From contig CAADWX010000019.1 of assembly GCA_900752905.1 (NCBI GenBank), positions 1 to 64,000 of the forward strand: a DNA stretch of 64,000 nt, given 5' to 3'. The notes beneath the pieces were generated by a model. The model was not told the origin of the DNA. It worked only from the letters and a program-made list of their open reading frames with translations, and did not search any database. Of the stretch, positions 16,505-24,589 are shown one piece after another. This DNA is from Bacilli bacterium (lineage in GTDB: Bacteria > Bacillota_I > Bacilli_A > RF39 > UBA660). The number at the start of each line of letters is the position of its first letter. Positions within the stretch are counted from its first letter, which is position 1. A program made the position numbers and the translations under genes.

Positions 16505-17244
16505 ATGATATTTGAAGTAACATAACAAAAAAATTTAAAAGAAATAAAGATACTATTTAATGATATAAGATTTTATATGGGAAATAGTGTATTAGATGGT
16601 GTCATGGGGAAAGCATTTGTAGATAATGTTAAAAATCCTAATATTGCTTTTTTAGTAGTTAGAAATTATTGTTTTATAAGTGGAAATATAGCTGATAAAG
16701 ATTTAAAGAATATTATTGATAAAAATTTTAAAGAATATATATTGATACTAAGCGATGACATTGCTAGCAAAATAGAAAAAATATATTCTCGCAATATACG
16801 AAAATTACAAAGATATTCTATAAAAAAAGAAGCAACATTTGATAAAGAAAATTTATATCGAATGATAAATAGTTTAGATAAAAAATTTGAAATTGCAAAA
16901 ATAGATGAAACTTTAGCTGATAATATAAAAAAATGAAATTTTTAAATATAACAGATAACTATAAAAAATATGGTATAGGTTTTTGCTGTATTTACAATGA
17001 TGAAATAATTGGTGTAGCATCATCAAATATTTTTTATAAAGATGGTATTGAAGTTAATATAAAAGTAAAAGAAGATTATCGTAGGAAAGGAATTGCTACT
17101 GCATTGGCATCAAGGCTTATTATAGAATGTTTAGATCAGAATAAAAAAATAAGTTGGGACGCAGCAAATACTAATTCTGTTGGTTTAGCACAAAAATTAG
17201 GATTCGAATATGATTCAACATATAACACTTACAATTTTATTTAA
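16505..17244 (+). pseudogene. Broken GNAT acetyltransferase gene (GNAT_acetyltran type)
   Basis: The start after CGGAGGT is intact, but codon 7 is TAA. A frameshift in the A-run near 16,925-16,935 then separates the N-terminal half (16,577-16,936) from the C-terminal half (16,933-17,244). The C-terminal half has the acetyl-CoA-binding signature VKEDYRRKGIATALASRL and a WDAANTNSVGLAQKLGF end, as in this family of about 250 residues. Two lesions in one gene indicate loss of function. Confidence 0.8.
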
Positions 17245-17256
17245 GGAGAGTAAAAA

Positions 17257-18036
17257 ATGAATGATTTAGTTAATGAAATAGAAAAATTAATATGGAACTT
17301 GAATGAAAATATTTCAATTTTAATTAAAGATTTATCTTCGGAAAATGAAATATATAATTTAAATAGTACTGAAAAATTAGTATCTGCTTCAACAATTAAG
17401 GTACCTATAATGCTTGCAATTTTTGAAGAAGTAAAAAGTGGAAAAGTAAATTTAAATGATACTATTCTAGTAACAAAAAATGATATCTTGGATGATACAG
17501 AGATATTTGAAAACGGTGAAAATTACTATTCAATAAATGAATTAATAAATTGGATGATAATCGAATCGGATAATACCGCCACAAACGTATTGTTAAAATA
17601 TTTTGGTATGGAAAATATTAATAATTATATTATTAATGTTTTAAACATTAAAAACACATATGTGCAAAGGTATATGCTTGATGAAAAAGCAATAAAAAAT
17701 GGATTAAATAATTATATGAGCCAAAAAGATATGTTAGATATTTTTACTCTATTATTTAGTAAGAAGATATTAAATAACGAGTTATGTGAGAAAGCAATAA
17801 ATATTTTATATAATCAACGTTGTCAAAATCAAATAATGCGATATATCTTTGAACCTGTAAAATATGCCCACAAGACAGGTTCACTTGATTATTTAAGCCA
17901 TGATGTTGGAGTTATGAACATTAAAGACAAATTATTTTATATAGGAATTTCTATATGGAATTCAAGTGATAAAGATGGAGATAAAAAACTAATTGGAAAT
18001 ATTGGTAAAATAATTTATTATTATTTAAACCAATAG
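17257..18036 (+). CDS. Class A beta-lactamase-like serine hydrolase without signal peptide
   Basis: 259 residues. All three active-site motifs are present: SASTIKV (SxxK, Ser near residue 46), SDN near residue 107 and KTG near residue 208. The usual class A ExxLN loop appears only as a degenerate segment (KNGLNNYM). No N-terminal signal peptide or lipobox is seen, so secretion is doubtful and the enzyme may not act on external beta-lactams. The start follows AAGGAGAG, 12 bases after the broken GNAT gene. Confidence 0.8.
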   Translation: MNDLVNEIEKLIWNLNENISILIKDLSSENEIYNLNSTEKLVSASTIKVPIMLAIFEEVKSGKVNLNDTILVTKNDILDDTEIFENGENYYSINELINWMIIESDNTATNVLLKYFGMENINNYIINVLNIKNTYVQRYMLDEKAIKNGLNNYMSQKDMLDIFTLLFSKKILNNELCEKAINILYNQRCQNQIMRYIFEPVKYAHKTGSLDYLSHDVGVMNIKDKLFYIGISIWNSSDKDGDKKLIGNIGKIIYYYLNQ

Positions 18037-18043
18037 AATAAAA

Positions 18044-18187
18044 GGGGTTGGGATTTTAAGGGTTCTCACATATATGAATTTGTTCGGGAGTACAAATTCA
18101 GTGTTGGCTAGACACAAGTTTTACTCCCAGATTTAAAAATATATAAAAAGAGGATTAAATTATTTTGATAAATTTTTCCTCTTTTTT
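18044..18187 (+). ncRNA. Candidate structured RNA, family 1, copy b, with terminator
   Basis: A hairpin GAATTTGT/ACAAATTC with a TCGGGAGT loop lies inside a closing helix TTGGGA (18,048) / TCCCAG (18,125). The closing helix differs in bases from copy c but still pairs. The terminator AAGAGGA/TCCTCTT plus six T ends it at 18,187. It follows the beta-lactamase-like gene and faces the TnpV-like pseudogene. Confidence 0.6.
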
Positions 18188-18196
18188 GAAGATTAT

Positions 18197-18555
18197 TTAT
18201 ATAAAAACATATTCATTTAAGACAATTTCTTCTGCTGTATTTTTATAGGAGTTCATTAATTTTGTCCATTCCAATGGATTTAATTCTTTGTTTTTTTAGA
18301 CAGTCTTTTATCATTCTTAATATAATTTTCCATTAGTTCTTTATAATAATTCTCACAAGATTTACTTTCTAAAAGAAGATGATGGGTTAATTTATTTGTC
18401 ATCAATAATGTCTCATAAAGTGCTTGCTTGTTTTGTGTAATAAAGTGTAATCTTAATATTCCATATCTTCCAAGTCTTCCATAATTTTCGCTTAAATATA
18501 AATCTGGTAATAAATAATCTTCTTTTCTTGTATAAGTAACTTTCATTTTTATCAT
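18197..18555 (-). pseudogene. Frameshifted TnpV-like transposon protein gene
   Basis: The first 91 codons match the intact copy at 23,765-24,130 closely (TYTRKEDYLLPDLYL, then GRLGRYGILRLHF). A frameshift in an A-run near 18,285 puts the conserved C-terminus (EWTKLMN..AEEIVLNEYVF) into another frame. Confidence 0.75.
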
Positions 18556-18754
18556 TCCTTTCTTTTTTTAATAGTGTTAACTAATTCATTTTTAGGTACT
18601 AATATTAAAACATCTCATAGTTTTCCTCCTTTCATTAAAATTCGAGAAATATTAAAATACTTCTCATATGTTTCCTCACAAATAAGCAAAATGTATAGTC
18701 TAAAATTAAAACTTTTTCAAAAATTGTGTAATTTCTTTAAAATTATACTTTTGA

Positions 18755-18973
18755 TTATGTTCCTTAATATAAAATGACTTATTTGATATTTCATTAACTA
18801 TGTATTCTAGTATTGTAAAAGCAGCAGGATATGTGATTTTGTATTCAGTAGGTATTATTACTTGTAAGTTGGTGTGTAAAATAGTTTTTATTTGCTCTAA
18901 TTTAACTGTATATTAAGATGTCAGTTAAATCTTTATTAGGTTTTAAATTTTCAATTACTTTAAATTCAAGCAT
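18755..18973 (-). pseudogene. Broken copy of the 77-residue element protein
   Basis: The start and first 22 codons match the gene at 24,303-24,536. A deletion of about 13 bases near 18,915 shifts the frame, and the rest matches in another frame. The region 18,556-18,754 holds further remnants, including an LVPKNELVNT piece before the TnpV-like gene. Confidence 0.65.
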
Positions 18974-19028
18974 GAAAAAAGTCCTCCTTTCTGTGATAAG
19001 AGAACTTTTAAGTTTTATATAAAATAAA

Positions 19029-19081
19029 AACTTACGAACCATAATTAGTCCGTAAGTTGATTTTAAATGGAGCCCTTAAGG
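19029..19081. repeat. Element junction D (R1 end, TGGAGC core, L2 end)
   Basis: Left arm as at the tRNA gene with one change; core at 19,068-19,073. The right side starts CCCTTAAGG, like junction B. Confidence 0.75.
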
Positions 19082-19330
19082 TTCTGGTAAAACAACCATT
19101 AAAAGCAACAATTTATAGGTAGTAACAACTGCTAACTAAAATTAGTATAACATGATTTTAGTAAAATTAACCAACATTTTAATATTTTAAGTAAATAAAA
19201 TGATATAATAGGAACTGAAAGACAAATAGTAATTTGATAAAATGTTAAAACTCTTTGACAAACTTCCAAAAAACTTATGTAGATATGTTAAATGCTAATA
19301 GTATATAATTTTTGTGAAAGGAGAAAAAGA

Positions 19331-19897
19331 ATGAATTTAGGAGATAAAATTTTACAATTAAGAAAGAAAAATGGACTTTCGCAAGAACAATTAGGTGAAA
19401 AAGTAGATGTTACAAGACAAACTATTTCTAATTGGGAATTAGGTGAAACAACACCTAATCCAGAGCAATTAAAAAAAATGTCAAAAGCATTTAATGTTAG
19501 TGTTGATGAAATCTTGGATAATGATTCAAAGGAGTTTTTAATGAACAAAATAAGTAATACAGAACGACTAGCAGGAATAATAATCAAAATATTAAAAGTA
19601 ATAGGATTTGTATTCATTGGATATATTATATTTATGATAATTGCAGTGATTGGACTAGGAACTTATACAGTTGTTAAAAAAGATAATGCTAATGTGGAAA
19701 GTAGTGCGACAACAATATGTTCTATTGATAATAAAAAGTATCAAATAGAATTTGGAACAAACAATTATTTTAAATGTAATAATTGTTCTAAAAAAATGTC
19801 AGATGAAATAAATGAGATTGTAGATTTTAACAATATTGACAATTCAATGATAAATATAGAAAATTATTTTAAAAATAATAATGGAACTTGTGAATAA
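19331..19897 (+). CDS. Membrane-anchored XRE regulator with a cysteine-containing outer domain
   Basis: 188 residues. An N-terminal HTH (residues 3-57, VTRQTISNWE) is followed by a linker, one long hydrophobic segment (about residues 90-115) and an outside domain with four Cys (ICSIDNKK and KCNNCSKK). The layout suggests a sensor that binds DNA from the membrane. The ATG at 19,331 follows AAAGGAGA; an upstream in-frame codon would precede the binding site. It is the first gene of the element between D and E. Confidence 0.85.
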   Translation: MNLGDKILQLRKKNGLSQEQLGEKVDVTRQTISNWELGETTPNPEQLKKMSKAFNVSVDEILDNDSKEFLMNKISNTERLAGIIIKILKVIGFVFIGYIIFMIIAVIGLGTYTVVKKDNANVESSATTICSIDNKKYQIEFGTNNYFKCNNCSKKMSDEINEIVDFNNIDNSMINIENYFKNNNGTCE

Positions 19898-19993
19898 TTA
19901 CAAATTACAATTTATCGTTATGTTAAAAAGCATTGCTTGCGGCAACGGGTATTTTTATAATAAACTGAATTTGATGAAAGGAGAAAGTGTATT

Positions 19994-20509
19994 ATGTTAA
20001 AAGATAATTTAAAAATATTAAGAAAAAATAAAGGACTTTCACAAGAAGAATTAAGCATCAAATTACATGTTGTTAGACAAACAGTTTCAAAATGGGAATC
20101 AGGTTTATCTGTACCAGATGCTGAAATGTTAATGACTATATCAGAAATATTAGAAACACCCGTTAGTGAAATTCTAGGTGAAAGTATAGAAGAAAAAGAA
20201 AAAAATGATTTAAAAGTAATATCAGAAAAGTTAGAAGTCATTAATGAACAATTAGCAATGAAACAAAAGCAAAAAAGAAAAATGTTAGTTAATACATTAA
20301 TAGTTGCTGATGTATGTTTAATAATATTATTTATCTTATTAGCGATATTAGGAAGTCCATATCAATCATGGGATTATAGTGATCCAGAGTGGTCAGTAAT
20401 TGGAACTTTATGGCATTCGTTTGAATGGGTATATTTCAAAGTAGCTCCACTTATGGTTATTGTTATAACAGCAATACTTGGAATAATATTTGTTAAAAGA
20501 AATAAATAA
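19994..20509 (+). CDS. Membrane-anchored XRE regulator
   Basis: 171 residues: HTH at 5-60 (VVRQTVSKWE), a charged helical linker, and two hydrophobic segments (about 97-118 and 145-165) joined by a Trp-rich loop. The N-terminal 90 residues resemble the protein at 275-601. The start follows GAAAGGAGA. It probably forms a small regulatory unit with the XRE gene just upstream. Both genes are followed by the same AAATTACAATTTATCGTT motif. Confidence 0.85.
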   Translation: MLKDNLKILRKNKGLSQEELSIKLHVVRQTVSKWESGLSVPDAEMLMTISEILETPVSEILGESIEEKEKNDLKVISEKLEVINEQLAMKQKQKRKMLVNTLIVADVCLIILFILLAILGSPYQSWDYSDPEWSVIGTLWHSFEWVYFKVAPLMVIVITAILGIIFVKRNK

Positions 20510-20530
20510 TAAATTACAATTTATCGTTGA

Positions 20531-20557
20531 GATCAACTTTAATAGTTGATCTTTTTT
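20531..20557 (+). terminator. Terminator of the XRE pair
   Basis: GATCAACT (20,531-20,538) pairs with AGTTGATC (20,544-20,551), then TTTTTT. Confidence 0.8.
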
Positions 20558-20610
20558 ACTTTTTATAAATAGGATGATTTCATATATAAATATTAGTATA
20601 TGTGAAAAAG

Positions 20611-20806
20611 CAGGATAAGAAACTTGTGCAACTATACTAAACTTTTTCTTATTTCATAAGGGCTTAGTGTTACACAAGACTGATTTCGTACTTACGAAAT
20701 TCAACCTACTTTGTAGGTTGATATTAGGATGATATGAAAGTTAAGCCTTATAAAATAAGAGTTTTAATATTTATAACATCATCCTATTTGGGTATTTTTT
20801 GTAAAA
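20611..20806 (+). ncRNA. Candidate structured RNA, family 2, copy b
   Basis: GGATAAG start; outer helix CTTGTG (20,623) / CACAAG (20,673); inner hairpin CTTATttcATAAG (20,648-20,660), identical to copy a. Then ATTTCGT/ACGAAAT (20,683-20,700) and a nine-base hairpin TCAACCTAC/GTAGGTTGA (20,701-20,721). A final long-range stem AGGATGAT (20,726) / ATCATCCT (20,778) is followed by a T-run. It lies between a terminator and the minus-strand module, with no coding frame. Confidence 0.6.
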
Positions 20807-20820
20807 TTTATAGGATGATT

Positions 20821-20859
20821 AAAGACTAACATAATTTTGGCTATGTTAGTCTTTCTTTT
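20821..20859. terminator. Bidirectional 13-base-stem terminator
   Basis: AAAGACTAACATA (20,821-20,833) pairs with TATGTTAGTCTTT (20,842-20,854). It overlaps the stop of the minus-strand frame at 20,841. Confidence 0.8.
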
Positions 20860-21140
20860 TCTAATTTATCAAATAGTTTCTTATAAATTTCTTTCTCATC
20901 TTTATCTTTAAACATAGATAAGTCTAAAGTAATAACACCTAATTTAAAATTATCTTTTTTTCTCTTATCTCCAATACCAATTAATCTAATTATTTTTTCA
21001 GCATCGTTATTTTGAGTATAATTAAATCTTTTTTCTTTTTCATCAATCTCACTTATATAATAGTTTAATTTATAATCTCCAACATATTTTTCTAATCTTT
21101 TAAAATAATCTTCTGCTTCCTTTATTGGTTTTATATTGTA
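20841..21140 (-). pseudogene. Minus-strand frame without a start codon
   Basis: About 99 codons open on the minus strand reading PIKEAEDYFKRLEKYVGDY onwards, with a protein-like charged composition and a clean terminator at its end. No ATG, GTG or TTG is found near the beginning, and a stop precedes it, so the 5' part seems lost. No family is recognised. Confidence 0.5.
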
Positions 21141-21162
21141 TCATTTATTTTTAGTTTGTCAA
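21135..21162 (-). promoter_or_regulatory. Minus-strand promoter
   Basis: TTGACA with a 16-base spacer and TACAAT on the minus strand. It lies downstream of the 89-residue gene and drives the start-less frame at 20,841-21,140. Confidence 0.5.
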
Positions 21163-21168
21163 ACCATA

Positions 21169-21438
21169 TTAGTTCATTTTTAAGTATTGTTCTAAATCTT
21201 TAAACTTAATTTTGTTATTATAACCGTTTATAAAGACATTTTCACTATCTTCAAATATTAAGTAGTCATTGCCTTTAACTTTCAAAATATGGGGTTTTAC
21301 ATAGGCTATATTAGTATTTTTAAGATTTATAATATATCCATTAGTAAAGGAATATTCCACATAAGCAAACTTACATATCATTTCAATCTTTCTTTTTAAT
21401 TTTTCACTTATTACAAGTTTTTTAGTTTCTATTGTCAT
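21169..21438 (-). CDS. Element protein of 89 residues (type II module)
   Basis: Basic N-terminal helix (KLVISEKLKRKIEMICKF), then beta-type segments and an acidic end. No membrane segment. A broken homologue lies in the matching place at 16,070-16,246, so this is a conserved part of the minus-strand module next to the R2 end. It may be a small DNA-binding or recombination accessory protein, but no family is recognised. A leader terminator lies upstream at 21,466-21,491. Confidence 0.6.
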   Translation of the reverse strand: MTIETKKLVISEKLKRKIEMICKFAYVEYSFTNGYIINLKNTNIAYVKPHILKVKGNDYLIFEDSENVFINGYNNKIKFKDLEQYLKMN

Positions 21439-21465
21439 AACTCATCACTTTCCTTTCTTAAATAA

Positions 21466-21491
21466 CAAAAAAACTAACTATTTCTAGTTAG
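21466..21491 (-). terminator. Leader or insulator terminator next to junction E
   Basis: On the minus strand CTAACTA and TAGTTAG (21,474-21,491) form a stem followed by seven T. It sits between junction E and the 89-residue gene, as at junction C. Confidence 0.65.
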
Positions 21492-21504
21492 CATTTATTA
21501 CTTA

Positions 21505-21581
21505 AACTCGAAAAGTTCGAGTTCCCTATCAATCTGGAGCGAAGCACATACAAGTTACGAACTAAGTTCTCTTTCTAAAAA
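21505..21581. repeat. Element junction E (R2 end, TGGAGC core, L1 end)
   Basis: Left arm ACTCGAAAAGTTCGAGT (a small inverted repeat), core at 21,535-21,540, right arm CACATACAAGTTACGAACTA and TTCTCTTTCTAAA. Confidence 0.75.
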
Positions 21582-21642
21582 TATTATATACAAAATTTTC
21601 ACGAATTTCAATGAAAGTATATAAAGTTTTCAAATTAAATGA

Positions 21643-21648
21643 TATAAT
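21643..21648 (+). promoter_or_regulatory. -10 box of the YhcG-like gene
   Basis: Perfect TATAAT, 45 bases before the start codon. Confidence 0.45.
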
Positions 21649-21692
21649 TTGTTTAAAATTGCAAATAACTTATTTTAAGGATGTGATTATAT

Positions 21693-22691
21693 ATGTTAGA
21701 TATTAATTTTAATCAAATTATTGAAATGATTGAAAAACGAAAAAATAATGCTTACAGAAAAGTAAATGAAGAAATGATTTTATTGTATTTAGAAGTTGGT
21801 AAATTCCTATATGAACTAAAAGAAAATAGTAATTATGGTGATAAAATAACAACAAAAGCCTCAGATTTTATGAAAAATAATTATCCTAACATAAAGGGAT
21901 TTACTAAAAGAAATATAGAACGTATGATTCAATTTTATAGTACTTATAAAGATGATGAGATTGCGACACCACTGGTGACGCAATTGTCTTGGACAAACAA
22001 TTTACTTATATTAAGTGGAGCTAAAACCAAAGAAGAAAGACATTTTTATTTAAAATTGTCTATTAAAAATAATTATTCAAAAAGAGAATTAGATAGACAA
22101 ATATCATCAGCATATTATGAAAGATATATGCTTTCAGATGGAAAACAATTACCAACAGTAAATAAAACTGTAGATGAGGACGATTATCCCAATACTAGAA
22201 TTTTAGATACTTATAGTTTAGAGTTCTTGGATTTACCAAATGAATTTTCTGAAAAGGATTTAAAAAATGCAATTATAAAGAACTTAAAAGATTTTATATT
22301 AGAAGTTGGTAAAGACTTTACTTTTATTGGGGATGAATATAGAGTTCAAGTTGGAAATCATGACTTCTTTATTGATTTATTATTTTATAACAGAGAGTTA
22401 TCTTGTTTAGTAGCATTTGAATTAAAATTAGGAGAATTTAAAGCAGAATATTTAGGAAAAATGAATTTATATTTAGAAGCACTAGATAGAGATGTGAAAA
22501 AAGAACAAGAGAATCCAAGCGTTGGTGTAATACTTTGTAGTTCTAAAGATGAAGATGTTGTTGAATATTCAATTAGTAAAAACATGTCTCAGACTATGAT
22601 TTCTGAATATAAGTTAAAATTAATTGATAAAAAATTATTAGAAACAAAACTTAAAGAAATGAAAAATTTGATAGACAATAACGATAAATAG
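21693..22691 (+). CDS. YhcG/DUF1016-family PD-(D/E)XK nuclease
   Basis: 332 residues, the family's usual size. The N-terminal helical DUF1016_N domain (to about residue 150) contains the typical TKRNIERMIQFY and LSWTNNLLILSG segments. The C-terminal PD-(D/E)XK domain has FFIDLLFYNRELSCLVAFEL followed by KLGEF, giving the Asp and the ExK pair. The family is common on mobile elements and near defence genes, but its exact role is unsettled. It is the first cargo gene of the last element before the tRNA. Confidence 0.9.
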   Translation: MLDINFNQIIEMIEKRKNNAYRKVNEEMILLYLEVGKFLYELKENSNYGDKITTKASDFMKNNYPNIKGFTKRNIERMIQFYSTYKDDEIATPLVTQLSWTNNLLILSGAKTKEERHFYLKLSIKNNYSKRELDRQISSAYYERYMLSDGKQLPTVNKTVDEDDYPNTRILDTYSLEFLDLPNEFSEKDLKNAIIKNLKDFILEVGKDFTFIGDEYRVQVGNHDFFIDLLFYNRELSCLVAFELKLGEFKAEYLGKMNLYLEALDRDVKKEQENPSVGVILCSSKDEDVVEYSISKNMSQTMISEYKLKLIDKKLLETKLKEMKNLIDNNDK

Positions 22692-22725
22692 TAATTTTTT
22701 ATTATGATTGAAGGAGGTGTTAAAA

Positions 22726-23037
22726 ATAAATAATTGGTGGTTCTGGTTTATTATAATTTTTTGTTGTATAATAATACCAAGAAGAAATAAATTGTATTTA
22801 GGAATAATAAAAAGAAAAAAGAAAGGTAGGAAAAGAAAAATGCCACAAGAATTAATGAAGGAATTTATAGGAAAAGTATGCACAATCATATTATTTAATG
22901 AGACTTTTGGAGTACAAGGAAAAATAGTTGCGGTAGAAGAAAATTGGGTAAAAGTTGAAGAAAAAAACAAAGTTCGTTTGATTAATGGAGATATGATAAG
23001 ATATATATCAATAGCACCAGAAAAATATCAAAAGTAA
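22726..23037 (+). CDS. Small membrane-linked protein with a C-terminal Sm-like domain
   Basis: If it starts at ATA 22,726, eight bases after a perfect AAGGAGG, the protein has 103 residues. It would have a Trp-rich membrane helix (NNWWFWFIIIFCCIII), a basic stretch and a 65-residue beta-type domain (ELMKEFIGKVCTIILFN, VEENWVKVEEKNKVRLING). No ATG is available there; AUG may have mutated to AUA. The next start is ATG 22,840 after AGGTAGGA, which gives only the soluble domain. The C-terminal part resembles small Sm-fold proteins of gut Bacillota such as DUF6897, though I am not sure of the family. Confidence 0.6.
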   Translation: MNNWWFWFIIIFCCIIIPRRNKLYLGIIKRKKKGRKRKMPQELMKEFIGKVCTIILFNETFGVQGKIVAVEENWVKVEEKNKVRLINGDMIRYISIAPEKYQK

Positions 23038-23153
23038 CATAAAAATTACAATTTTTACGAATTGTTACCAAAAGTAACAGTGAAGTTTATAATAGTGTAT
23101 TTAATTAAAGAAAAACTTATAATACAATCTTTGCAAGAAAGGAGTTGTATATA

Positions 23154-23561
23154 ATGAAATTTAGTGAAAAAATCAAAGAGATTAGAAAAATGCAGAATTT
23201 GACACAAGAGCAGTTTGCAGAAAAAATATTTATTTCGAGAAATGCTGTTGCAAAATGGGAAAGTAATAGAGGTTATCCAGATATACAAAATTTAATAACA
23301 ATTAGTGAAGTGTTTGAAATTAGTTTAGATGATTTAATTAAGAATGATAAAAAATTAAAAACAAAAATTATTTTAGATAGTGCTTCAAAGAAATGGCATA
23401 TATTAGTAATCATATATCTTATTGCGATTATCAGTTATATTGGATATTTTCATTTTGCACATAAAATTCTAATGATTGGTTTTTTAATAGCTACACTATT
23501 TATGTTAGGATTTGAATTAAGAATATTTATAAAAGAAAAGATATGGAAGAACAAATCATAA
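23154..23561 (+). CDS. Membrane-anchored XRE regulator, third copy
   Basis: 135 residues: HTH at 4-58 (ISRNAVAKWESNRGYPDIQN), then a short linker and two hydrophobic segments (about residues 83-102 and 108-125). The ATG follows AAAGGAG. Together with the two at 19.3-20.5 kb and the one at 45.6 kb, this makes four XRE proteins with membrane parts in the window. Confidence 0.85.
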   Translation: MKFSEKIKEIRKMQNLTQEQFAEKIFISRNAVAKWESNRGYPDIQNLITISEVFEISLDDLIKNDKKLKTKIILDSASKKWHILVIIYLIAIISYIGYFHFAHKILMIGFLIATLFMLGFELRIFIKEKIWKNKS

Positions 23562-23621
23562 TGCAAAATTACAATTTATAATTGAAATTATTTGTTAATT
23601 AATATTATTATTTCAGTAAAG

Positions 23622-23755
23622 GGTATGGGAATTTCATATATAAGAATTTGTGTGGGAGTACAAATTCAGTGCTGGCTAGACATAGATTTTATTCCCATAT
23701 TCAAAAAAACAAAAAAAGAGGATTAAATTATTCTGATAATTTTTTCCTCTTTTTT
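23622..23755 (+). ncRNA. Candidate structured RNA, family 1, copy c, with terminator
   Basis: The best-preserved copy. Closing helix TATGGGAAT (23,624-23,632) / ATTCCCATA (23,691-23,699), nine base pairs. Inner hairpin GAATTTGT (23,644) / ACAAATTC (23,660) with a GTGGGAGT loop, then the conserved single-stranded GTGCTGGCTAGACAT. The terminator AAGAGGA (23,716) / TCCTCTT (23,745) with a T-run ends it. Confidence 0.65.
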
Positions 23756-23764
23756 GAAGATTAT

Positions 23765-24130
23765 TTATATAAAAACATATTCATTTAAGACAATTTCTTC
23801 TGCTGTATTTTTATAGTTGTTCATTAATTTTGTCCATTCTAATGGATTTAATTCTTTGCTTTTTTCAGACAGTCTTTCATCATTCTTAATATAATTTTCC
23901 ATTAATTCTTTATAATAATTTTCACAAGATCTACTTTCTAAAAGAAGATGATGAGTTAATTTATTTATCATCAATAATGTTTCATAAAGTGCTTGCTTGT
24001 TTTGTGCAATAAAGTGTAATCTTAATATTCCATATCTTCTAAGCCTTCCATAATTTTCGCCTTTTTCCAAATATAAATCTGGTAATAAATAATCTCCTTT
24101 TCTCGTATAAGTAACTTTCGTTTTCATCAT
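23765..24130 (-). CDS. TnpV-like transposon-encoded protein
   Basis: 121 residues, close to the family's usual size. The family signature is clear: TYTRKGDYLLPDLYL at the N-terminus, GRYGILRL-type core and the C-terminal EWTKLMNNYKNTAEEIVLNE. TnpV occurs on Tn4451/Tn916-like elements of Bacillota; its function is unknown. It sits inside the minus-strand module between the family 1 RNA and the 77-residue gene. An AAAGGA site precedes ATG 24,130/24,127. Confidence 0.85.
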   Translation of the reverse strand: MMKTKVTYTRKGDYLLPDLYLEKGENYGRLRRYGILRLHFIAQNKQALYETLLMINKLTHHLLLESRSCENYYKELMENYIKNDERLSEKSKELNPLEWTKLMNNYKNTAEEIVLNEYVFI

Positions 24131-24141
24131 TCCTTTCTTCT

Positions 24142-24270
24142 TTAAATAGTGTTAATTAATTTACTTTTTGGCACTAATATTAAAATATCTTTAATAATAT
24201 TTTTTTCAGTATTGTAATGAAATCCAAATCCACTACAATTATGATTTTTACATCTTAAATGGTAATAAAC
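24142..24270 (-). pseudogene. C-terminal remnant of an element gene upstream of TnpV
   Basis: Open minus-strand stretch reading CKNHNCSGFGFHYNTEKNII and ending KDILILVPKSKLIN before a stop next to the TnpV-like gene. The Cys-His pattern may bind zinc. The beginning is missing; no family is recognised. Confidence 0.45.
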
Positions 24271-24302
24271 AAAAATTATGTAATTTCTTTAATATTGTAC
24301 TT

Positions 24303-24536
24303 TTAATTATATTCTTTAATATAAAATGGCTTATTTGATATTTCATTAACTTTGTATTCAAGTATTGTAAGAGTAGTAGAATATGTAATCTGGTATTCAG
24401 TAGGTATTACTACTTGTAGGTTGGTGTGCAAGATAGTTTTTATTTGTTCTAATTTAACTGTATATTCAAATTTTTTTAAGATGTCGGTTAAATCTTTATT
24501 AGTTTTTAGTTTTTCAATTACTTTAAATTCAAGCAT
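24303..24536 (-). CDS. Element protein of 77 residues (type I module)
   Basis: The product starts MLEFKVIEKLKTNKDLTDIL and has beta-type segments in its second half. No membrane segment. The ATG at 24,536 follows AGAGGAC. Remnants of the same gene lie at the matching place beside junctions B and D, so it is a standard part of the type I module adjacent to the R1 end. Its role is unknown; an excision or accessory DNA-binding function is only a guess from position. Confidence 0.65.
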   Translation of the reverse strand: MLEFKVIEKLKTNKDLTDILKKFEYTVKLEQIKTILHTNLQVVIPTEYQITYSTTLTILEYKVNEISNKPFYIKEYN

Positions 24537-24589
24537 GAAAAAAGTCCTCTTTTCTGTGATAAGAGAACTTTAAAGCTTTATATAAAATA

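Noticed and set aside
18574..18777. 67-codon plus-strand gene
   Set aside because: It lies antisense to remnants of the element module and has no ribosome binding site.
9191..24130. Retron, diversity-generating retroelement or OMEGA (TnpB/IscB) RNA as the source of the repeated RNAs
   Set aside because: No reverse transcriptase, TnpB, IscB or other partner nuclease gene is present in the window.
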